The translations under genes and the position numbers were made by a program. A stretch of 64,000 nucleotides of DNA from Nocardioides albus (GTDB lineage: Bacteria > Actinomycetota > Actinomycetes > Propionibacteriales > Nocardioidaceae). This document shows positions 10,863 through 19,094 of the stretch, one piece after another. The stretch spans positions 186,001 to 250,000 of the forward strand of contig NZ_BMQT01000002.1 of assembly GCF_014648255.1 (NCBI RefSeq), written 5' to 3'. The stretch's first letter is position 1. Each line of letters opens with the position of its first letter. The notes beneath the pieces are model-generated. The model saw nothing but the letters and a program-made list of their open reading frames with translations. It had not been told where the DNA came from and did not search any database.

Positions 10863-12332
10863 GTGAGAAGAGCCAAGATCGTCTGCACCCTGGGACCCGC
10901 CGTCGGGACGGAGCGTCGCATCCGCGAGCTCGTCTACGCAGGCATGGACGTCGCCCGGATGAACATGAGCCACGGGTCCCACGACGACCACTCCAGCAAC
11001 TACGCGCTGGTGCGGGACGCCGCTGCGGCGAGCGGTCACAGCGTCGGCATCTTCGCCGACCTGCAGGGCCCCAAGATCCGCCTCGAGCGCTTCGAGGAAG
11101 GGTCGACCACCCTCCACCGCGGTCAGGCGTGGACGATCACCACCCGGGATGTGCCCGGCACCGACAAGATCTGCGGGACGACCTACAAGGGCCTCCCGGG
11201 TGACGTGAAGGTCGGAGACCCGATCCTGATCGACGACGGCAAGCTGCGGCTGCGCGTGACTGCGGTCGAGGACACCGAGGTCCACACCGAGGTGCTGGTC
11301 GGTGGGCCCGTGTCCAACAACAAGGGCATCAACCTTCCCGGCGTCGCCGTCTCCGTGCCGGCGCTGTCCGAGAAGGACGAGGAGGACCTGCGGTTCGCGC
11401 TCAAGCTCGGCGTCGACATGGTCGCGCTCAGCTTCGTACGCAACGCGAGGGACTACGAGGACGTCCGCAAGATCATGGACGAGGAGGGGCGTGTCGTCCC
11501 CGTCATCGCCAAGATCGAGAAGCCGCAGGCGATCGACAACCTCGACGAGGTCATCGCCGCCTTCGACATGTTCATGGTCGCCCGCGGAGACCTCGGTGTG
11601 GAGTGCCCGCTCGAGGAGGTCCCCTTCTTGCAGAAGCGGATCATCGAGCTCGCCCGCCTCAACGCCAAGCCGGTCATCGTCGCCACCCAGATGCTCGACT
11701 CGATGATCTCCAACCCCGCGCCCACCCGCGCCGAGGCCAACGACGTCGCCAACGCGGTCCTCGACGGTGCCGACGCGGTGATGCTCTCCGCCGAGACGAG
11801 CGTGGGCGACTATCCGATCCACACCGTCGAGACGATGGCGCGGATCATCGCCGCCACCGAGCGCCACGCGTTCTCCTCCGAAGGCAGCCGCGCCGCCGAG
11901 CTGAGTCCCATCGACTGGGACCCGCACACCCGCTCCGGGGTCATCGCCAAGGCCGCCGCCGAGGTCGCCGACCGGGTCGGCGCGAAATACCTGGTCGCCT
12001 TCACCACCTCCGGTGACTCCGCCCGCCGACTCTCTCGGCTGCGCGGTGTGATCCCGTTGCTCGCCTTCACCCCCTCCGACGCCGTACGCAGCCAGCTCGC
12101 GCTCAGCTGGGGCACCGAGACCTTCCGCACCGACGAGGTCGAGCACACCGACGAGATGGTCCGCCAGGTCGACGAGAACCTGCTCAAGCTCGGCCGTGTC
12201 GAGGAAGGTGAGTTCGTCGTCATCATCGCCGGCTCGCCTCCCGGCATCCCCGGCTCCACCAACGCCCTGCGCATCCACCGCATCGGCGACGCGATCAACG
12301 CGGTCGCGCCTGCTTACGAGCGCAAGAGCTAG
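10863..12332 (+). CDS. pyk: Pyruvate kinase
   Basis: Pyruvate kinase transfers phosphate from phosphoenolpyruvate to ADP at the end of glycolysis. The 489-residue protein starts V-R-R-A-K-I-V-C-T-L-G-P, the canonical N-terminus, and has M-N-M-S-H-G, the active-site signature around K-I-E-K-P-Q-A and V-A-R-G-D-L-G-V-E, and M-L-S-A-E-T-S-V-G-D-Y-P. The GTG at 10863 fits both the family N-terminus and the -10 box placement; a longer upstream ATG (10794) would add 23 unrelated residues. Its stop codon shares three nucleotides with the stop of the converging gene. Confidence 0.96.
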   Translation: MRRAKIVCTLGPAVGTERRIRELVYAGMDVARMNMSHGSHDDHSSNYALVRDAAAASGHSVGIFADLQGPKIRLERFEEGSTTLHRGQAWTITTRDVPGTDKICGTTYKGLPGDVKVGDPILIDDGKLRLRVTAVEDTEVHTEVLVGGPVSNNKGINLPGVAVSVPALSEKDEEDLRFALKLGVDMVALSFVRNARDYEDVRKIMDEEGRVVPVIAKIEKPQAIDNLDEVIAAFDMFMVARGDLGVECPLEEVPFLQKRIIELARLNAKPVIVATQMLDSMISNPAPTRAEANDVANAVLDGADAVMLSAETSVGDYPIHTVETMARIIAATERHAFSSEGSRAAELSPIDWDPHTRSGVIAKAAAEVADRVGAKYLVAFTTSGDSARRLSRLRGVIPLLAFTPSDAVRSQLALSWGTETFRTDEVEHTDEMVRQVDENLLKLGRVEEGEFVVIIAGSPPGIPGSTNALRIHRIGDAINAVAPAYERKS

Positions 12333-13072
12333 CTCTTCGGGCCGATCAAGGCGTCGAGCGCCGCGACAGCTTCGCGGCGCGAGACGCTGATCGTCTTCCA
12401 GTTGGACTGACGCCATGGGATCTCGACGAGGTCGAGGGCCCATGCGCACAGACCGCGGATGTCGTCGGAGACGTTGACGAACTGCCAGCGAGGATAGACG
12501 TAGGTCCGACGACCGCTCGGGAAACGACGGGTGACGGTGTTGACGCTGCGGGAGCCGTCGCTGTGGAAGAGGCCCCGGAGGAAGTCGGCCGGGCAGCTCT
12601 CGACGATCTTGCGCTGCCACGGTTCGAGGACGATCGACCGGGTGTGCTTGCGGCCCGTTCCGTGCTGGGGGAACAGGCAGGGCCAGTGCATCCAGTTCGA
12701 ATGGACATCCAGGCATCCGGTCCGTGGCACGCGAAAGACCCGGCCACCCGGCCTGATCCGATCGAGCAGATCCACCACGTCCTCGATGATCCGCGGATAG
12801 ACGAGGTCGCAGGAGATGCGGAGGGAGTAGTAGCGGGCAGCTCTCGCGATGTAGCCGTCTCCGAGATAGAAACCGAGAAGCGCGGCGTACGCCTCCTCGT
12901 CGATCTGCAGGTCATCGCACCGCGGGCAGGCGCCGGGTCTGCTGCTGGGTTCGCGGTCCCGCCACTCTCGAATCGTCGATCGCGCGACGCCCGTCGCCCT
13001 GGCGACCGCCGACAGCGACTTGCCTTGTGCGAGGAGCGCGAGGGCCTCAGCGCGGACAGGGGCGGCGTACAT
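12329..13072 (-). CDS. HTH plus LAGLIDADG-type putative free-standing endonuclease
   Basis: The 247-residue protein begins with a resolvase/Hin-like helix-turn-helix (L-L-A-Q-G-K-S-L-S-A-V-A-R-A-T-G-V, then S-T-I-R-E-W). A small C-P-R-C-D motif follows, and then two LAGLIDADG-like helices, L-L-G-F-Y-L-G-D-G-Y-I and F-L-R-G-L-F-H-S-D-G-S, spaced about 110 residues apart as in single-chain homing endonucleases. No intron or intein host is visible; it stands alone between pyk (converging, sharing the CTAG palindrome at the stops) and a tRNA gene 53 bp upstream. It could instead be a domesticated DNA-binding regulator. Activity is not proven. Confidence 0.7.
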   Translation of the reverse strand: MYAAPVRAEALALLAQGKSLSAVARATGVARSTIREWRDREPSSRPGACPRCDDLQIDEEAYAALLGFYLGDGYIARAARYYSLRISCDLVYPRIIEDVVDLLDRIRPGGRVFRVPRTGCLDVHSNWMHWPCLFPQHGTGRKHTRSIVLEPWQRKIVESCPADFLRGLFHSDGSRSVNTVTRRFPSGRRTYVYPRWQFVNVSDDIRGLCAWALDLVEIPWRQSNWKTISVSRREAVAALDALIGPKS

Positions 13073-13124
13073 CCCCGTAGTCTGCGCTCGAGCACCGACA
13101 CTTCGGTGGAATGCACGAACGATC

Positions 13125-13200
13125 TGGTGCCCCGAGTCGGATTCGAACCGACACTATACGGTGTTTGAGACCGCCCTCTCTGCCGTTGGAGTACCGGGGC
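13125..13200 (-). tRNA. tRNA with CAA anticodon (Leu by codon) in a class I body
   Basis: The 76-nt gene folds as a complete cloverleaf with encoded CCA. The acceptor stem is GCCCCGG/TCGGGGC, the anticodon stem GCGGT/ACCGT with loop CTCAAAC, the T arm GTCGG-TTCGAAT-CCGAC, and the discriminator A73. Linear position 34-36 is C-A-A, which reads UUG (Leu). The variable loop is only 5 nt, whereas bacterial tRNA-Leu has a long variable arm, and the D stem is just 3 bp. The anticodon arm resembles tRNA-Trp (loop CUCCAAA). A possible -35 TTGACC lies on the minus strand at 13229-13234. Function as leucine tRNA is therefore uncertain. Confidence 0.85.
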
Positions 13201-13286
13201 TCCTCGGCCCGCGTACGGGCCCGGCAATGGTCAAACTTACCGGACCGTGGGCGGGATCACTGAACCGGGACCTGCCTGCGATGCCC

Positions 13287-13292
13287 TAGTCT
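13287..13292 (+). promoter_or_regulatory. -10 box for leaderless response-regulator mRNA
   Basis: TAGTCT is followed by 6 nt and then the GTG start at 13299; there is no Shine-Dalgarno sequence. Confidence 0.55.
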
Positions 13293-13298
13293 GTGCTC

Positions 13299-13922
13299 GT
13301 GACGGAGAGCAACCCCAGCAGCACCCCGGAGACCCACACGCGGCGCACGGTCGTCATCGCGGAGGATGAGGTCCTGATCCGGATGGACCTCAAGGAGATG
13401 CTCACCGAGGAGGGTTACCACGTCGTCGGCGAGGCCGGGGACGGCAAGGCCGCGATCGAGCTCGCCACCGAGCACCGACCCGACCTGGTCATCCTCGATG
13501 TGAAGATGCCGGTGCTCGACGGGATCGCCGCAGCGGAGGCGATCGCGCGGGACCGGATCGCCCCGGTCGTCATGCTGACTGCGTTCTCCCAGCGTGAGCT
13601 GGTGGAGCGGGCACGCGACGCCGGCGCGATGGCCTACCTCGTCAAGCCGTTCAACATCACCGACCTGGTGCCTGCGATCGAGCTGGCCGTGAGCCGCTTC
13701 CAAGAGCTCGCTCAGCTCGAGAAGGAGGTCGCCGGCCTGACCGACCGGCTGGAGACCCGCAAGGCTGTGGACCGGGCCAAGGGGATTCTGCAGGAGGGTC
13801 TCACGCTCAGCGAGCCGGAGGCGTTCCGGTGGATCCAGAAGACCGCGATGGATCTGCGGCTCTCGATGCGTCAGGTCGCCGAGGGCGTCATCGAGCACGG
13901 GGTCAGCGGCCCTCAGGCCTGA
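13299..13922 (+). CDS. pdtaR: ANTAR-domain response regulator (PdtaR type)
   Basis: This 207-residue two-domain regulator has an N-terminal receiver (V-V-I-A-E-D-E-V, phospho-acceptor Asp in V-I-L-D-V-K-M-P, Lys in L-V-K-P-F) and a C-terminal ANTAR RNA-binding domain (R-K-A-V-D-R-A-K-G-I-L-Q-E, A-F-R-W-I-Q). PdtaR proteins bind paired RNA hairpins to cause antitermination, usually under an orphan histidine kinase PdtaS, which is not in this window. The place near pyk and polA matches the mycobacterial and Streptomyces orders as I recall them. GTG 13299 is chosen over an in-frame GTG two codons earlier because of the -10 spacing. Confidence 0.9.
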   Translation: MTESNPSSTPETHTRRTVVIAEDEVLIRMDLKEMLTEEGYHVVGEAGDGKAAIELATEHRPDLVILDVKMPVLDGIAAAEAIARDRIAPVVMLTAFSQRELVERARDAGAMAYLVKPFNITDLVPAIELAVSRFQELAQLEKEVAGLTDRLETRKAVDRAKGILQEGLTLSEPEAFRWIQKTAMDLRLSMRQVAEGVIEHGVSGPQA

Positions 13923-14027
13923 CTCCTCAGGCCGCGACTCCGCGGCTTCGTGTAAACGCAACGTCACAGATCGGTTGCGGTATTCACCCAGTCGTCAGAC
14001 CCGTGTCCTTCCTGAACAAAGTCTGCC

Positions 14028-14033
14028 TAGACT
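14028..14033 (+). promoter_or_regulatory. Possible -10 of the livHMGF operon
   Basis: TAGACT lies in the 192-nt gap between the response regulator and livH, giving a ~75-nt leader. The -35 is not clear. Nothing else is recognisable in the gap. Confidence 0.35.
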
Positions 14034-14114
14034 GCCCCGGCGGATCCGGCTGACCAGCGACCCCACAGCTGGTGTCAGGGTCCGTCCCTAGGACACACAG
14101 GTAGGAGTACCCAC

Positions 14115-15455
14115 GTGCGCAAGCGGCTCTACAGAGTCCTGGTCGCGCTCATCGGTGCGCTGATGGTGCTGATGGTAGGAAGCACGGTAGCCGCACAGGC
14201 GACCGAGACCCCACCGCCAGACGCCACCGCGATCCAGGTGACGCTGCAGGACGAGGCCAACAAGGATGCCCAAGGCAATCCGAAGCCGATCGAGGGCGTG
14301 ACCCTCGTGGTCACCAAGGACGGCGACAAGGTCGGCGAAGGCGTCACGGACGCCAAGGGTGTGGCGATCATCGAGGTCGAGGAGCTCGGCAAGCACGTCG
14401 TGAGCCTCGACGAGAAGTCGCTCCCTTCGGGGACGGTCCTCGACGAGAACACCAAGAACGAGGCCACCGTCCAGGTGCGCTTCCAGGGCCCCAACAACCG
14501 GGCCATCTTCCCGATCGGGGTCACCGCCGGCGAGCAGTCGAGCTTCGGCAAGGACCTGGCTCAGAACCTGCGCGCGGGCATCGTGTTCGCCCTGGTCCTG
14601 TGCCTGGCCGCTCTCGGTTTCTCGCTGATCTTCGGCACGACCGGCCTGTCGAACTTCGCCCACGGTGAGCTGCTCACCTTCGGCGCGCTGATGGCCTGGA
14701 CCTTCGATCAGCTCTTCAAGACCGGCGGTCTGGCCACGGTCTCGGTGATCCTCGCGGGCATCATCGCGGTCGTGCTCGGTGGGGTCGGCGGCTACGTCCA
14801 GGACAAGGTGCTGTGGGGGCCGTTGCGGCGACGTGGCACCGGACTGATCGCGATGATGATCGTCTCGATCGGCCTCTCGATCTTCCTGCGCTACCTCTAC
14901 CAGTACTTCTACAGCTCCTCGACCAGGTCGGTGTCCCAGTACTCCGGTCAGCAGCGTGAGGAGCACTGGTACTACCTCGGTCTCGCCTTCGCCGACCGTG
15001 AGGCGATCACCGTGCTGATCTCCATCGTCACCATCACGGTGGTCTGCCTGTGGCTGGCCAAGAGCCGGATGGGCAAGGCGATGCGGGCGGTCTCCGACAA
15101 CCCGGCGCTGGCGGCGTCCTCCGGTCTGCGGGTCGACGGTGTCATCACGAACGCCTGGGTGATCGGCGCGGCTCTGACCGCGCTGTCCGGTGTTCTCTAC
15201 GCGCTCACTCTGCAGGTCAACGTCTTCATGGGGATGCGGATCCTCCTGGTCATCTTCGCCGCGGTCACGCTCGGTGGCCTCGGCACGATCTGGGGCTCCC
15301 TGGTCGGCTCCTTGGTGATCGGGCTCGTCTACGAGCTCGGGCCGCTGTTCGGCGTACCCACGTCGATCAAGGAGGTCGGCCCGCTGCTGATCATGATCGT
15401 GATCTTGCTGGTCCGGCCCCAGGGCATCCTGGGCCGTAAAGAGCGGCTCGGGTAG
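14115..15455 (+). CDS. livH: Branched-chain amino acid ABC permease LivH with exported N-terminal domain
   Basis: The C-terminal ~300 residues are a LivH-type permease (eight-plus membrane segments; G-L-S-N-F-A-H-G-E, G-L-G-T-I-W-G-S motifs). Before it are a signal peptide (residues ~1-28, ending A-Q-A) and a ~100-residue hydrophilic beta-rich segment (residues ~38-130) with P-I-E-G-V-T-L-V-V and V-G-E-G-V-T-D-A-K-G-V, a pattern of Cna-B/carboxypeptidase-regulatory-like domains. Ordinary LivH proteins are ~290-310 residues; this one is 446. The GTG start has a TAGGAG ribosome site 7 nt upstream. The extra domain should face outside and may meet the binding lipoprotein. Confidence 0.9.
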   Translation: MRKRLYRVLVALIGALMVLMVGSTVAAQATETPPPDATAIQVTLQDEANKDAQGNPKPIEGVTLVVTKDGDKVGEGVTDAKGVAIIEVEELGKHVVSLDEKSLPSGTVLDENTKNEATVQVRFQGPNNRAIFPIGVTAGEQSSFGKDLAQNLRAGIVFALVLCLAALGFSLIFGTTGLSNFAHGELLTFGALMAWTFDQLFKTGGLATVSVILAGIIAVVLGGVGGYVQDKVLWGPLRRRGTGLIAMMIVSIGLSIFLRYLYQYFYSSSTRSVSQYSGQQREEHWYYLGLAFADREAITVLISIVTITVVCLWLAKSRMGKAMRAVSDNPALAASSGLRVDGVITNAWVIGAALTALSGVLYALTLQVNVFMGMRILLVIFAAVTLGGLGTIWGSLVGSLVIGLVYELGPLFGVPTSIKEVGPLLIMIVILLVRPQGILGRKERLG

Positions 15456-15463
15456 GAGAGACA

Positions 15464-16456
15464 ATGGATATTCTCGACATTCTCCGGGCAGCGCTGCAGC
15501 AGGCGCTGGGCCCACAGGCGATCGTCTTCGTCCTGGCCGCCATCGGCCTCAACATCCACTTCGGCTACACCGGGCTGCTCAACTTCGGTCAGGCCGGGTT
15601 CGTCGCGGCGGGTGCGTACGGCATGGCCGTCACCGTGGTCACCTTCGACGCCCCGTTCTGGATCGGCGTGCTGATGGCGATCGTCGCCCCGCTCGTGCTG
15701 GCGGTGATCCTCGGTGTTCCGACGCTGCGTCTGCGCGCCGACTATCTGGCCATCGTCACGATCGCCGCGGCCGAGGTGCTGCGGTTCGTCTTCGGTGCGG
15801 TGGAGACCAAGGACACCTTCGGTGGCTCCAACGGTCTCAACGGCTACGCCAAGCCGTTCCAGGAGGCCAACCCCTTCAGCAGCGGCCTCGACCTGGGCAT
15901 CGTCTCGTTCGGACGCAACGACCTGTGGTCGTTGACGGTTGGCTGGGCCCTGGTCGCGCTGTGCTGCCTGCTGGTGTGGGCTCTCATGCGCAGCCCGTGG
16001 GGCCGCGTGCTCCGCTCCATCCGTGAGGACGAGGACGCCGTCCGCTCGCTGGGCAAGAACGTCTTCGCCTACAAGATGCAGGCGCTCGCGCTCGGTGGCG
16101 TCATCGGTGGTCTGGGCGGTCTGTTCCTGGCGCTCAAGCAGGCTTCCGTCGTACCGAGCGACTACTCGACCCTGATGACCTTCTACGCCTTCGCGGCGCT
16201 GCTCCTCGGTGGCGCGGGCAGGGTGATGGGTCCGGTCATCGGTGCGTTCGTGTTCTGGTTCCTCATCGCCGGTCTGGGCTCGTTCTTCAGCCAGTCGGCC
16301 GGTGACGGTGGCTGGATCCCGGAGGTCATCATGACCGACACCCAGGCCAGCCTGATCCGATACATCATGCTCGGCCTGGCCATCATGCTGCTGATGATCT
16401 TCCGCCCACAGGGCATCATCGGCGACCGTAGGGAGATCGCGATCGATGGACGCTGA
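15464..16456 (+). CDS. livM: Branched-chain amino acid ABC permease LivM
   Basis: This is the second membrane subunit of the liv importer, 330 residues and highly hydrophobic. It shows the LivM landmarks F-G-Y-T-G-L-L-N-F-G-Q-A-G-F, L-R-L-R-A-D-Y-L-A-I-V-T-I and the EAA-like coupling helix around S-I-R-E-D-E-D-A-V-R-S-L-G. It starts 8 nt after livH with a GGAGAG ribosome site and overlaps livG. Confidence 0.95.
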   Translation: MDILDILRAALQQALGPQAIVFVLAAIGLNIHFGYTGLLNFGQAGFVAAGAYGMAVTVVTFDAPFWIGVLMAIVAPLVLAVILGVPTLRLRADYLAIVTIAAAEVLRFVFGAVETKDTFGGSNGLNGYAKPFQEANPFSSGLDLGIVSFGRNDLWSLTVGWALVALCCLLVWALMRSPWGRVLRSIREDEDAVRSLGKNVFAYKMQALALGGVIGGLGGLFLALKQASVVPSDYSTLMTFYAFAALLLGGAGRVMGPVIGAFVFWFLIAGLGSFFSQSAGDGGWIPEVIMTDTQASLIRYIMLGLAIMLLMIFRPQGIIGDRREIAIDGR

Positions 16457-17380
16457 CATGACTGACCAGACGAAGACAGACACGGCCCAGACCGGGCCGG
16501 CGGGACTCGTCGGCGTGAGCACGGAGCCGGGTGCCAAGAAGCCCGACCCGATCCTGGTCGCCGACAGCATCACGCGTACGTTCGGCGGACTCACCGCCGT
16601 CGACGTCGAGCACGTCGAGATCCAGCGGGGCGCGATCACCGCCCTGATCGGTCCCAACGGTGCCGGCAAGACGACGTTCTTCAACCTGCTGACCGGCTTC
16701 GACCAGCCGAACACCGGCTCGTGGAGCCTGGAGGGCAAGTCGCTCAAGGGCGTCGCTCCCTACAAGGTCGCCCGCCTCGGGATGGTGCGCACCTTCCAGC
16801 TCACCAAGGTGCTGGCCAAGCTCACCGTCATCGAGAACATGCGCCTGGGCGCCACCGGCCAGAAGGGCGAGCGGATCTGGGCCGCGCCGTTCAAGTTCCT
16901 GTGGGGCAAGCAGGAGGACGAGGTCACCAACAAGGCCGACGAGCTGCTGGCCCGGTTCATGCTCGACAAGAAGCGCGAGGACTTCGCGGGATCCCTCTCG
17001 GGTGGTCAGCGCAAGCTGCTGGAGATGGCTCGTGCGCTCATGGTCGACCCTGAGGTGGTGATGCTCGACGAGCCGATGGCGGGGGTGAATCCGGCCCTGA
17101 AGCAGTCGCTGCTCGGCCACGTGAAGTCGCTGCGCGACGAGGGCCGTACGGTCCTCTTCGTCGAGCACGACATGGACATGGTCCGCGACATCTCCGACTG
17201 GGTCATCGTGATGGCTCAGGGGAAGATCGTCGCCGAAGGCACTCCGGAGTCGGTCATGGCCGACCAACGTGTCATCGACGCCTATCTCGGGGCTCACCAC
17301 GACACCGACCTGAGCGAGCTCGACGAGGCTCGCCTCGAGGCCGAGGTCGAGGCCGAGATCGCCCAAGAGGAGGACTCGAA

Positions 17381-17384
<4 letters not shown>
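16446..17384 (+). CDS. livG: Branched-chain amino acid ABC transporter ATPase LivG
   Basis: One of the two ATPases powering the liv importer. It has Walker A G-P-N-G-A-G-K-T-T, signature L-S-G-G-Q-R-K, Walker B V-V-M-L-D-E-P and the H-loop in F-V-E-H-D-M-D. The 312-residue protein has a ~30-residue hydrophilic extension at each end, the C-terminal one rich in Glu. ATG 16446 lies within livM (11-nt overlap); ATG 16458, just after the livM stop, is an alternative. Confidence 0.95.
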
Positions 17385-18157
<773 letters not shown>

Positions 18158-18172
18158 CGGTACGTCTCGACG

Positions 18173-18209
18173 GCAAGGGCCCCGGAGCAGCACGCTCCGG
18201 GGCCCTTGC
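18173..18209 (+). terminator. Bidirectional terminator between livF and the acetyltransferase gene
   Basis: A 16-bp perfect stem (18173-18188 with 18194-18209) with a 5-nt loop lies between two converging genes. Confidence 0.85.
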
Positions 18210-18215
18210 CGCTGT

Positions 18216-18809
18216 TCAGGCGACGGTGTGCGAACGTCGCTGGGAGCGCCGGGCGGCGAGCAGCTCGCCGACCGCGGTGGAGTGCTTCGGGCTGCGCGAG
18301 AGCCCGGCATGGTGAGGCAGGGCTCTGCCGAGGACGTTGAGCCGAGAGCGTACGACCGCGGTCGGTGCCGCGCGCATGATCGCCTGGGCGCCGAGGCCGA
18401 GGCGAGCGAGGAACCGGTTTCCGTCCCGGCCGGCGGCGGAGCCCGTGGCCACGATCGTCCTGATCCCGCGGTCCTCGGCGAAGACGACGGCCGAATCCAT
18501 CAGCATCCGGCCGACGCCACGGCGGCGAAAGCTGGGGACGACGTGGGGAGCGAAGACCTGCACCGTCGGCTCCAGGTTGAGCGGACCGAGCGTGGTCGCC
18601 CGCACGTAGACCGCCCCGACGGGCTCGCTGCCGCACTCGGCGACCAGGAGGCGCTGGTCGGAGGAGGCCTCGGCCTCGGCGATGACCGTCTCCAAGTCGC
18701 TCAGCTGCTCCTGGGCGTCGGCCATCCGTAGCGAGTCCTGCCAGATGCCGAGAAGGAAGAGCGCATCGTCGGCTCGTGCCTCTCGCATCGTCACCGGCAC
18801 CCTGCTCAT
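18216..18809 (-). CDS. GNAT-family N-acetyltransferase
   Basis: The 197-residue protein has the GNAT fold signature: the acetyl-CoA pyrophosphate loop is R-R-R-G-V-G-R-M-L-M (Q/RxxGxG/A), preceded by the beta4 strand V-Q-V-F-A-P-H-V-V-P and followed by A-G-R-D-G-N-R-F-L-A-R-L-G. The C-terminal ~60 residues (Arg/Ser/His-rich) extend beyond the usual domain. It lies opposite to and between the liv transporter operon and its binding-protein gene. The substrate cannot be told from sequence. Confidence 0.8.
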   Translation of the reverse strand: MSRVPVTMREARADDALFLLGIWQDSLRMADAQEQLSDLETVIAEAEASSDQRLLVAECGSEPVGAVYVRATTLGPLNLEPTVQVFAPHVVPSFRRRGVGRMLMDSAVVFAEDRGIRTIVATGSAAGRDGNRFLARLGLGAQAIMRAAPTAVVRSRLNVLGRALPHHAGLSRSPKHSTAVGELLAARRSQRRSHTVA

Positions 18810-18915
18810 CGAGTCCGTCCTTCACAGGTGCGGTGCGTACAGATCATCACAATTCCTCCACGATCGAGCCTGTTCCTGGCGGGAATCGGGTTTCCCGAGT
18901 GATCATGGGTCACCA

Positions 18916-18937
18916 CGGCTCCGATGATACGGAGCCG
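18916..18937. repeat. Inverted repeat in the GNAT / liv binding-protein gap
   Basis: CGGCTCCG and CGGAGCCG flank a 6-nt spacer, and gatcatgg occurs on both sides of the palindrome. It lies in the 285-nt gap between divergent genes and could be an operator or a transcribed hairpin. The rest of the gap holds a possible -10 (TAATGT, about 19033) for the binding-protein gene and nothing else I recognise. Confidence 0.4.
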
Positions 18938-19094
18938 ATCATGGCGGCAACCCAGGCAATGATGCCATGGGGGAGATGTAACGGATTGGTGAAAAGACAC
19001 GTCCCTCGGGTGCTTCACCCCCCGTGCGTCTCTAATGTTTCTCCGCAAGGTCCGACGTGAGCCGGGCCAGCCCATACGAAAGAGGGACCAAGCA

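Noticed and set aside
12560..13168. Plus-strand coding frame opposite the HTH/LAGLIDADG gene
   Set aside because: It runs through the tRNA gene and has no motifs; the minus-strand frame has two clear family signatures.
18810..19094. Riboswitch before the liv binding-protein gene
   Set aside because: Apart from one short inverted repeat there is no known riboswitch core, and no leucine- or valine-rich leader peptide could be found.
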